DNA of 5,091 bases from an uncultured Clostridia bacterium (GTDB lineage: Bacteria > Bacillota > Clostridia > TANB77 > CAG-508): NCBI GenBank assembly GCA_934162925.1, contig CAKPJR010000076.1, positions 1 through 5,091 of the forward strand. Reading direction: 5' to 3'. Under the pieces are notes generated by a model that ran no database searches, was not told the DNA's origin, and was given only the letters and a program-made list of their open reading frames with translations. Of the stretch, positions 1-4,973 are shown piece after piece (the stretch's first letter is position 1; each line of letters opens with the position of its first letter). A program made the position numbers and the translations under genes.

Positions 1-483
1 TCCTTTGCTGTGGTGCCAACGATATGTTGAACTTTGGGTATAATCATAATCTTCCCAATACATTTTTGAAGTTTCTTGGTAAGGAACTTCTGTACCATTA
101 TCTAGAATTTGTGTAACTGATTTAACATCATATGTTACTTTTACTCCATCAACATAGTCTTCTGGAAGTTCTCGCCACAACTCTTTATAAGTATTGGATT
201 TTGAAGATGCGTGGACATCAAATGTAAGATATTCTGTGATTTCTACATTTGCTTTTCCATTAGGGTCATCATGTAATACGGCAGTATAATCAACATCTGT
301 TAAGTTACAATAATCATTAGGGTTTAAACTGAAGCCATCAAGTCCAAAGTCCTCCCAAGTATAGCCTTCAGATATAAATGATAAAACAAAAATAAACACA
401 AAGAATAAAAAAGGAAGAGACTTTGCAACAACACCTTTTATCCACTTTTTTATTTTATTAAAAAAGAATTTTAAATATTTCAT
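1..483 (-). CDS. N-terminal part of an exported or membrane-anchored protein (possibly DUF2207-like), C-terminus outside window
   Basis: The reverse complement reads open from ATG at 483-481 for 161 codons to the window edge, so the gene is partial at its C-terminus. Residues 1-21 are basic (KKIKKWIKG). Residues ~22-37 form a strongly hydrophobic segment (SLPFLFFVFIFVLSFI), which reads as a signal anchor or signal peptide without an obvious AxA cleavage site. The rest should lie outside the membrane: it is rich in Asp, Tyr and Trp and contains a beta-like stretch (VEITEYLTFDVHA) followed by an ELWRELPEDYVDG segment. This arrangement recalls the extracellular N-terminal domain of DUF2207 membrane proteins, where a 'VtE.itydf' strand is followed by a 'yR.iP' turn. 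That assignment is from memory and weak. The start is supported by GGAGGT at 488-493, four bases upstream, and by a good promoter. Its base composition is less AT-rich than the neighbouring DNA. The reading frame is certain; the function is unknown. Confidence 0.85.
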   Translation of the reverse strand, partial: MKYLKFFFNKIKKWIKGVVAKSLPFLFFVFIFVLSFISEGYTWEDFGLDGFSLNPNDYCNLTDVDYTAVLHDDPNGKANVEITEYLTFDVHASSKSNTYKELWRELPEDYVDGVKVTYDVKSVTQILDNGTEVPYQETSKMYWEDYDYTQSSTYRWHHSKG

Positions 484-501
484 TTGTACCTCCACAATTC
501 T

Positions 502-552
502 TTTATTTACAAAAATTATATACAATTTATGCGTTTTTGTAAATAAATTGTA
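502..552. repeat. Two overlapping perfect inverted repeats over the promoter
   Basis: A 14-bp arm at 502-515 (TTTATTTACAAAAA) is exactly complementary to 534-547. A second, 10-bp arm at 521-530 (TACAATTTAT) is exactly complementary to 543-552. The right arms overlap at 543-547, so as RNA or cruciform the two pairings exclude each other. As DNA, the half-sites are centred 32 and 22 bp apart, close to three and two helical turns. The repeats contain the -35 box and flank or touch the -10 box. Such symmetry over a promoter suits dimeric regulators binding on one face, but high AT content raises the chance level. No regulator can be named. Confidence 0.6.
515..543 (-). promoter_or_regulatory. Sigma-A-type promoter for the leftmost gene
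   Basis: Read on the minus strand, TTTACA (543-538, five of six bases of the -35 consensus) is followed by exactly 17 bases and then a perfect TATAAT (520-515). Transcription would begin near 508, about 25 bases before the start codon, with the GGAGGT ribosome binding site (493-488) in between. The spacing and match make this the best promoter in the window. Both hexamers are touched by overlapping inverted repeats, so an operator at this site is plausible. Confidence 0.8.
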
Positions 553-947
553 TTAAAGCAGTTAAAATTTTTAATAATTATAAAAATTGAGCAGAGTAGG
601 AGAGAGGGGCAGTTTTGAAGAATTAGAGATTAAAAAAATAATAAATATAATTTCAAAATTAAACTTATAATTCTGCAAAATATGAAAAATTCTATATAAT
701 AATTTTTACAAAACAAAATCATAAAACTAAAATATAAAATTAATATAAAAATTTTTATTAAATTAAAATTTCAGAATTTTGTGCAAAGTTTTAAATTTAT
801 AAAAATTTTAAATTTACGAACAAAATTTCCAAACATTTATAATTAATATTTTATAAATAAATTTTGAAAATAAAAATTTTGTTTATAATTTATAAATTAC
901 TGGTTTAAATTTTATTATACTAGCTATATAAAATATTTTAATTAATG

Positions 948-978
948 GACGCATTAAAATCGTTTTTAAGACATTTTA
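948..978 (+). repeat. Degenerate ~30-bp direct repeat, copy 1 of 3
   Basis: The copy begins GACGCATTAAAATCG and ends TTTTTAAGACATTTTA. It matches 1295-1325 at 26 of 31 positions and 1112-1141 at 24 of 30, without gaps. The core TTTAAGACATTTTA is identical in copies 1 and 3. It runs into a 12-bp palindrome, TTTAATATTAAA (975-986). Confidence 0.5.
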
Positions 979-1111
979 ATATTAAAGTCAACAAGTTAAT
1001 CGTTTATAATTTGCTGCTAAAAATAACAATTACATATAATATTAGTAAAAACTTGTAAAAATGCTGATTTTTATAGACATTCAAAAAAATACAAAAAAGT
1101 GCTAAAAAAAC

Positions 1112-1141
1112 GATGCACGAGAATCGATTTTAAGCCATTTT
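1112..1141 (+). repeat. Degenerate ~30-bp direct repeat, copy 2 of 3
   Basis: This is the most diverged copy, starting GATGCACGAGAATCG and ending TTTTAAGCCATTTT. Against copy 1 its right part (1124-1141) matches 16 of 18 bases and its left part 8 of 12. It starts 164 bp after copy 1 in the same orientation. Confidence 0.45.
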
Positions 1142-1294
1142 TAAAAAAGAGACATATAGTTTGTTGTCTGTAAAATAAGGCAAAATAAGCGATTTGAAGG
1201 AGTTGCGAAAATTTGATAAAAATTTAAGAACTAATATAAAAATTATATAGAAATAATATTTAATTATAAATGAAAATTAAAATTACAAAAATTA

Positions 1295-1325
1295 GACGCT
1301 TTAAAATTAGATTTAAGACATTTTA
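1295..1325 (+). repeat. Degenerate ~30-bp direct repeat, copy 3 of 3
   Basis: This copy starts GACGCTTTAAAATTAG and ends ATTTAAGACATTTTA, 183 bp after copy 2. Its five differences from copy 1 fall at one left position and a run of four in the middle, leaving both ends conserved. It also contains a short 9-bp direct repeat, AAAATTAGA, at 1288-1296 and 1303-1311. Confidence 0.5.
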
Positions 1326-1352
1326 TTAAAGAAGTAATATTATAGAAGCTAG

Positions 1353-1484
1353 TACCAAGCGGATAGGTTTAGCAAGATAGTGGTAGTGGACACCGATAGA
1401 GGCAGTCCATATGAGGGATATAACGTTATGGGGGTTGCAAAAGCAGCATTGCAAAGTAGTATTAGATATATTGAAATAAAATGA
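1353..1484 (+). pseudogene. Scar of a FabI-like enoyl-ACP reductase (SDR fold)
   Basis: A stop-to-stop frame of 43 codons, bounded by TAG at 1350 and TGA at 1482, encodes a segment ending EGYNVMGVAKAALQSSIRYI. This matches the active-site stretch of NADH-dependent enoyl-ACP reductase FabI, which reduces the enoyl-ACP double bond in the last step of fatty acid elongation. The catalytic Tyr (1419-1421) and Lys (1440-1442) keep the family spacing Y-x6-K. Just upstream, SKIVVVDTDRG fits the beta strand that precedes this site in SDR proteins. A whole FabI is about 250-260 residues; the cofactor-binding N-terminus and everything after the catalytic helix are missing, and there is no start codon or ribosome binding site. 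An alternative is another SDR enzyme, but NVMGVAKAAL is typical of FabI. It must be non-functional as an enzyme. Confidence 0.65.
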
Positions 1485-1525
1485 TGAACAGGGAAATCCT
1501 TATCCAATTTTATATATGATACTAG

Positions 1526-1557
1526 AAAAATAGCAGTTTTATTTTACTGCTATTTTT
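1526..1557. terminator. Bidirectional intrinsic terminator between convergent scars
   Basis: A perfect 12-bp stem (AAAAATAGCAGT at 1526-1537 with ACTGCTATTTTT at 1546-1557) encloses an 8-base loop. T5 tracts end the stem in both directions, so it can act for transcripts from either side. It contains the stop codon of the minus-strand HxlR scar (1552-1550) and lies 42 bases after the end of the FabI-like frame. It seems to have outlived the two genes it served. Confidence 0.8.
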
Positions 1558-1699
1558 GCATTTCACGATAATTATTTCCCCATTGCACCATAGAATCTAA
1601 GATAGGCTTTAAACTCCAACCAGTATCAGTAAGAATATATTTAAATTTTGATGGGACTATCGTTTATTGCGCAATACCAGACTCCACTACCAATATCAA
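1550..1699 (-). pseudogene. C-terminal scar of an HxlR-family transcriptional regulator
   Basis: On the minus strand the frame ending at TAG (1552-1550) encodes VPSKFKYILTDTGWSLKPIL followed by DSMVQWGNNYREMQK. This is the C-terminal part of the HxlR winged-helix family, with its hallmark 'P.k..Y.LT..G.sL.pil..m..WG'. These are small DNA-binding proteins (about 100-120 residues), often controlling redox or stress genes. Reading upstream, TAA at 1666-1664 interrupts the frame, but the preceding codons (VVESGIAQ) still resemble the family's 'LE.dGiv.R' wing region, so the same gene seems to continue to about 1699. The DNA-recognition helix and N-terminus are absent; that position now holds the ATPase promoter. 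Premature stop plus loss of the first half make this a pseudogene. Confidence 0.75.
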
Positions 1700-1777
1700 A
1701 AGAACATATAAAAATAGAAAGTGAATTTTTAAAAGAAGAAAACAAAGTAATATGAGAAAAAAGAAATATAAAAAGTA

Positions 1778-1806
1778 TATACAAAAAATATATTAAGTGA
1801 TACAAT
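1778..1806 (+). promoter_or_regulatory. Extended -10 promoter of the P-type ATPase gene
   Basis: TATACA (1778-1783, four of six -35 bases) is followed by 17 bases and TACAAT (1801-1806). The TG at 1798-1799 makes an extended TGaTACAAT element. Transcription would start near 1813. The -35 box overlaps an 8-bp palindrome, GTATATAC (1775-1782), and a 12-bp AT palindrome, ATTTTATAAAAT, covers 1805-1816. The leader to ATG 1895 would be about 80 bases, too short and too AT-rich to hold an M-box magnesium riboswitch. Confidence 0.6.
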
Positions 1807-1823
1807 TTTATAAAATATAAAAA

Positions 1824-1829
1824 AAGGAG
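1824..1829 (+). promoter_or_regulatory. Orphan Shine-Dalgarno sequence upstream of the ATPase
   Basis: AAGGAG is a good ribosome binding site but no ATG, GTG or TTG follows at normal distance. The first possible start, TTG 1847, is 17 bases away. In its frame, TAG codons at 1835 and 1841 lie between. The ATG at 1895 that fits the protein best has only A/T-rich sequence before it. The site is either a relic of a lost start codon or serves TTG 1847 inefficiently. Confidence 0.5.
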
Positions 1830-1894
1830 ATACATAGAAATAGAAATTGATTAGATTATTTTTTATAAAGAACAAATTAAAAAATAAAAATTTA

Positions 1895-4483
1895 ATGAGT
1901 AATAATGATGAGAAAATACTAGAAAAATATAAGAAAATTGCACAAAAAGAAAAACAAGAAATAATACAAGAGCTTAAAACTAATATTGAAAAAGGATTGA
2001 CAAATAAAGAAGCAGAACAAAAATTAGAAGAAGATGGAGAAAATGTTGTTGTAAAAGATGATAAACATTCATGGTTTTATTTTTTTATAAATTCATTTAA
2101 AGATAAATTTATTTTAATTTTAGTTGTTTTAGCAATAATAAATAAATTTGTTGGTGATGATACATTAGGTACAGTTATTATTTTAGCAATTGGATTTGTA
2201 AGTGCTATGATAAAATTTGCCCAAAATTATTCAACATATAAATTCAATAGAAAATTAAAAAGTGAAATGTTTTCAACGGCAACGGTTATAAGAAATGGAA
2301 AAGAACAAACAATAAGAACAGAAAAAGTTGTAAAAGGTGATATTATTCATCTAAATGCAGGTTCTATTATTCCAGCTGATGTAATGATTATAGAAAATAA
2401 GGACTTGTTTTTAAATCAATCTGTTTTTACAGGTGAAAGTGCGCCTATTGAAAAAACAGATAAATTTAATAACTCAAATGAAATATTTTCAATTTCAAAT
2501 ATATGTTTAATGGGAACAAGTGTAATAAGTGGAGATGCAACAGCTATAGTAATTAATACTGGTTTTTCTACATATCTAGGAAGTATGGGAAAACAAATTG
2601 ATAATAAAAGAGAAACGACAAATTTTGAAAAAGGTATGAATGAAATTACAAAATTATTAATAAAATACATGGTTGTAGTTTCAATAGCAGTATTTATTAT
2701 TTATGCATTTATACGAAAAGATATATTAGAAGCAGTGCTATTTGCATTATCAGTAGCTGTTGGAATTACTCCAACAATGTTGCCTATGATAGTAAATGTT
2801 AATTTAACTAAAGGAACGAAAACTCTTGCAAAGAAAAAAACATTAGTAAAAAACATTCAGGCAATTCAAAATTTAGGTGCAATAGATGTTTTATGCACTG
2901 ATAAAACAGGAACATTAACATTAGACAAGATAGTATTACAGAAATATATAAATGTTGAAGGAAAAGAAGATTTATCTATATTAGAATATGCATTTTTAAA
3001 TAGCTATTATAGTACTGGAATGAAAAATCTGGTAGATAAAGCAGTAATAACATATGGAGTTCAGCATAAAATAAAAGAACAAGTTATTAATTATGAAAAA
3101 ATTGATGAAATTCCATTTGATTATATTAGAAAAAAAGTAAGTATTGTAGTAAAACATGATGATCATTATAGGATAATTACTAAAGGAGCATTAGAAGAAG
3201 TATTAAAAAGTTGTAATCAAGTAAAAATAGATGGCGAACATAAAGAGCTAACTCAAGAAATGATACAAAATATTAATAAAAATGCTGAAAATCTTGCAAA
3301 ACAAGGAATGCAGGTAATCGCGTTAGCATCAAAAAGAGAGTATAGAGGAAAAGATATATTTAATAGCGATGATGAAAAAGAAATGACATTTATAGGATTT
3401 GTAGCATTTTTAGATCCACCAAAAAAAGAAGTAAAAAGTACAATAAAGAAATTAAAAGAATATGGAATAACAACAAAGATTTTAACAGGAGATAACCAAT
3501 ATGCCACTGAAAATATTTGTAACTTGGTAGGAATAGAAGATTCAAAAATATTATTAGGTACAGATATTGATAGGATGCCAGATGGAGAACTTGCTAAAAA
3601 GGTTGAGGAAGTAAATATTTTTGCTAGAATGAATCCTTTACAAAAAGAAAGAATAATAAAGGCTCTTAGAAAAAATGGACATGTAGTAGGCTATATGGGA
3701 GATGGTGTAAATGATGCACCATCACTACATAATGCAGATGTTGGAATATGTGTAAATACAGCAACAGACATTGCTAAAGAAGCAAGTGATATTATTTTAT
3801 TAGAAAAAAGTTTAAAAGTAATATTTAATGGAGTAATAGAAGGAAGAAAAGTATATGGAAATATTATAAAATATATGAAAATGGCTTTAAGTTCAGATTT
3901 TGGAGATGTATTTAGTATATTTATTGCAAGTATTTTCTTACCATTTTTACCATTATTGCCAATTCAAATGTTAATTCAAGACTTTTTATATGATTTTTCT
4001 CAAATAGGAATACCATATGATAATGTTGATGAGGAATTTTTAATAAAACCAAGAAAATGGGATACAAAAGGATTGGGAACATTTATGAATGTAATGGGAC
4101 CAGTAAGTTCGATAATAGATGTTTTGGCGTTTTTAGCATTTTGGTTTATATTAGGATATAATGGAGCTGTAAGTGAAAGTTATTTTCAAACAGCATGGTT
4201 TGTTGAATGTCTAATAAGTGAAACATTGATAATTCATTTCGTTCGTACTGAAAAAGTACCTTTTGTACAGTCAAAAGCAAACCCAATATTAACTTGTTTA
4301 ACAATGGTTACAATAATAGGAACAATATTTGCACCAATATTATTGCATAATATTAAATCATTCCATTTTGAAATAATGCCACCATTATATTATTTAATAG
4401 TAGCAGGATTGACTATCCTATATGTAATTTTAGTTCAGATTGTAAAGAAAATATACATTAAAAAAGTTGGAAATTGGTTATAG
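1895..4483 (+). CDS. mgtA: P-type ATPase of the P3B magnesium-transporting family (MgtA/MgtB-like)
   Basis: This 862-residue membrane pump is complete; the family is usually 850-910 long. P3B ATPases use ATP to import Mg2+. In order it shows a charged N-terminal helix region (1-58); TM1-TM2 (~70-108); the actuator domain with TGES (179-182); TM3-TM4 (~253-310) with VAVGITPTMLP; the phosphorylation site DKTGT with Asp336; the nucleotide domain with KGA (430-432); the TGD motif (531-533); GDGVNDAP (602-609); and a C-terminal TM5-TM10 bundle (~660-850). IQDFLYDFSQ (694-703) and the following KPRKWD are signatures of P3B rather than Ca2+ or Na+ pumps. Unusually, the TM4 glutamate of PEMLP is Thr294, and Asp replaces Asn at 668, 671 and 696 relative to E. 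coli MgtA. I chose ATG 1895 because the residues before it look non-conserved; TTG 1847 would add 16 residues. It has its own promoter and terminator, so it is probably monocistronic. Confidence 0.93.
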   Translation: MSNNDEKILEKYKKIAQKEKQEIIQELKTNIEKGLTNKEAEQKLEEDGENVVVKDDKHSWFYFFINSFKDKFILILVVLAIINKFVGDDTLGTVIILAIGFVSAMIKFAQNYSTYKFNRKLKSEMFSTATVIRNGKEQTIRTEKVVKGDIIHLNAGSIIPADVMIIENKDLFLNQSVFTGESAPIEKTDKFNNSNEIFSISNICLMGTSVISGDATAIVINTGFSTYLGSMGKQIDNKRETTNFEKGMNEITKLLIKYMVVVSIAVFIIYAFIRKDILEAVLFALSVAVGITPTMLPMIVNVNLTKGTKTLAKKKTLVKNIQAIQNLGAIDVLCTDKTGTLTLDKIVLQKYINVEGKEDLSILEYAFLNSYYSTGMKNLVDKAVITYGVQHKIKEQVINYEKIDEIPFDYIRKKVSIVVKHDDHYRIITKGALEEVLKSCNQVKIDGEHKELTQEMIQNINKNAENLAKQGMQVIALASKREYRGKDIFNSDDEKEMTFIGFVAFLDPPKKEVKSTIKKLKEYGITTKILTGDNQYATENICNLVGIEDSKILLGTDIDRMPDGELAKKVEEVNIFARMNPLQKERIIKALRKNGHVVGYMGDGVNDAPSLHNADVGICVNTATDIAKEASDIILLEKSLKVIFNGVIEGRKVYGNIIKYMKMALSSDFGDVFSIFIASIFLPFLPLLPIQMLIQDFLYDFSQIGIPYDNVDEEFLIKPRKWDTKGLGTFMNVMGPVSSIIDVLAFLAFWFILGYNGAVSESYFQTAWFVECLISETLIIHFVRTEKVPFVQSKANPILTCLTMVTIIGTIFAPILLHNIKSFHFEIMPPLYYLIVAGLTILYVILVQIVKKIYIKKVGNWL

Positions 4484-4516
4484 AAAAATTATAACTAAAA
4501 AGATAATAAGATACAT

Positions 4517-4565
4517 TATAAAAAATAGTGTTACATTATAAAAAAATGTAATACTATTTTTTATA
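4517..4565 (+). terminator. Strong intrinsic terminator after the ATPase gene
   Basis: A 21-bp stem pairs 4517-4537 with 4545-4565, broken only by one G-T wobble, around a 7-base loop (ATAAAAA). The central part is AATAGTGTTACATT with AATGTAATACTATT, and a T6 run (4557-4562) forms the right arm's end. It starts 33 bases after the stop codon. Its A-rich left flank means it could also stop transcripts coming from the right. It separates the ATPase from the 94-residue gene. Confidence 0.85.
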
Positions 4566-4649
4566 GCGTCCAAAATTACCTATATTAGAACTATTCAAGA
4601 ATTATTAGGACATGTTCAAATTGATACAGCAGAGGCTTTTTGTGCATAA
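4566..4649 (+). pseudogene. C-terminal scar of a tyrosine recombinase (phage-type integrase)
   Basis: The frame ending at TAA 4647 encodes YIRTIQELLGHVQIDTAEAF then CA. This is the conserved end of tyrosine recombinases, 'diRtiQelLGH.si.TT.iYtH', which cut and join DNA at attachment sites. The LLGH histidine (4611-4613) is kept, but the position of the nucleophilic tyrosine reads Phe (4638-4640), and the next conserved His is lost as well. Only about 25 of 300-400 residues remain, directly abutting the ATPase terminator, with no start. It is a dead remnant of a mobile element, probably a prophage or integrative element. Upstream codons (ASKIT) fit poorly, so the exact left edge is uncertain. 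Confidence 0.75.
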
Positions 4650-4650
4650 T
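4621..4650 (+). promoter_or_regulatory. Probable promoter of the 94-residue gene, inside the integrase scar
   Basis: TTGATA (4621-4626) and CATAAT (4645-4650) each match five of six consensus bases, with an 18-base spacer. Transcription would begin near 4657, just before the ribosome binding site. The -10 box contains the TAA stop codon of the integrase remnant. Confidence 0.5.
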
Positions 4651-4660
4651 TTATTATAAA

Positions 4661-4671
4661 AAGGAGTTGAT
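4661..4671 (+). promoter_or_regulatory. Extended Shine-Dalgarno site of the 94-residue gene
   Basis: AAGGAGTTGAT matches 10 of 11 bases of the sequence complementary to the 16S rRNA end (AAGGAGGTGAT). The GGAG core is 13 bases from ATG 4680, which is long, but the extended match ends 8 bases away. It supports ATG 4680 as the start. Confidence 0.65.
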
Positions 4672-4679
4672 ATAAAACA

Positions 4680-4964
4680 ATGGCAGATTATGAAAGAAAA
4701 TTTGATAAAAATAAAATTCATTCTGTAGAATTAAATCTATTAGATGGACAAGTTGAACTTATTTTGAGAGCATTAGAATTATATGGTTATAATCTTGAAT
4801 ATAGGCTTAACAGTAATGATGCTACAGATGAGCAAAAACAAGAGAAAATATCAATGTTAAAGTATACTTATGAACAAGTTTTAGCATCACAAGCTGAACA
4901 AGTTGATACAAAAGCTAATAATATAGTATTTTTTCATGTATACAAAGAAATAAGTAGGGAATAG
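4680..4964 (+). CDS. Small acidic helical protein of unknown function (94 residues)
   Basis: I do not recognise a named domain. The protein has no signal peptide, no membrane segment, no Cys and no Trp. It is acidic: 17 Asp/Glu against 12 Lys/Arg. Residues ~14-45 (SVELNLLDGQVELILRALEL and on) look like an amphipathic helix. After an Asn/Asp/Thr-rich turn (~46-53), a second helix (~54-75, with ISMLKYTYEQVLASQAEQ) could fold back on it as a hairpin. The tail (~80-94) is more beta-like. It has a good ribosome binding site, a plausible promoter and a clean TAG stop, and its composition is protein-like, so it is very probably a real gene. It reads like a conserved small hypothetical protein of Clostridia, but that is an impression without a search. 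The terminator at 4517-4565 argues against an operon with the ATPase. No terminator is visible downstream. Confidence 0.85.
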   Translation: MADYERKFDKNKIHSVELNLLDGQVELILRALELYGYNLEYRLNSNDATDEQKQEKISMLKYTYEQVLASQAEQVDTKANNIVFFHVYKEISRE

Positions 4965-4973
4965 GGGAATAGG
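4955..4973 (+). repeat. Short tandem repeat across the stop codon of the 94-residue gene
   Basis: TAGGGAA, TAGGGGAA and TAGG follow one another from 4955 to 4973. The second unit supplies the TAG stop at 4962-4964. Slippage here could change the last residues. It is too short to carry a function of its own with confidence. Confidence 0.4.

Larger units (their letters stand above)
553..1352. other. Long AT-rich region with no intact gene
   Basis: I find no open frame with protein-like composition on either strand here. Bases 661-900 contain 25 G or C in 240 (about 10%), made of A and T runs and short AT palindromes such as 792-798/810-816. One longer inverted repeat pairs 819-828 with 874-883. 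Isolated -10-like hexamers occur (TATAAT at 1005-1010 and 1035-1040) without convincing -35 partners; the second could pair with TTGCTG at 1011-1016 over 18 bases. From about 940 the composition becomes slightly richer and a degenerate repeat appears three times. A weak minus-strand hairpin with a T run lies at about 1104-1131 (CGAT/ATCG stem). The stretch is best read as decayed or regulatory DNA. Confidence 0.6.

Noticed and set aside
437..447. DnaA box and replication origin
   Set aside because: A single near match (TTATCCACT) falls in the coding sequence of the leftmost gene, where it encodes a lysine-rich stretch; there is no cluster.
506..534. Divergent plus-strand promoter mirrored in the palindrome
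   Set aside because: TTTACA is present at 506-511 but no -10-like sequence lies 16-18 bases downstream (ATGCGT).
948..1325. CRISPR array
   Set aside because: The three repeats are imperfect, spaced 164 and 183 bp, and no cas gene is present.
1351..1380. FabI N-terminal motif (ANKRSIAWGIA-like) in another frame as ASTKRIGLAR
   Set aside because: The resemblance needs internal deletions and a frame change; too short to support.
1641..1835. 64-codon minus-strand open frame
   Set aside because: Its hydrophobic composition comes from AT-rich DNA read in the wrong frame; it overlaps the ATPase promoter and, in another frame, the HxlR scar, and has no ribosome binding site.
1835..1843. Recoded TAG codons extending the ATPase upstream
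   Set aside because: No start codon lies upstream in that frame, and TAG is the stop of both intact genes in the window.
1813..1895. Magnesium riboswitch (M-box) in the ATPase leader
   Set aside because: The leader is only about 80 bases, almost all A/T, and has none of the G/C-containing stems of that class.
2416..2670. 84-codon minus-strand open frame
   Set aside because: Lies inside the ATPase gene opposite its actuator domain; no start signals and shadow-like composition.
3253..3507. 84-codon minus-strand open frame
   Set aside because: Lies inside the ATPase gene opposite its nucleotide-binding region; no independent evidence.
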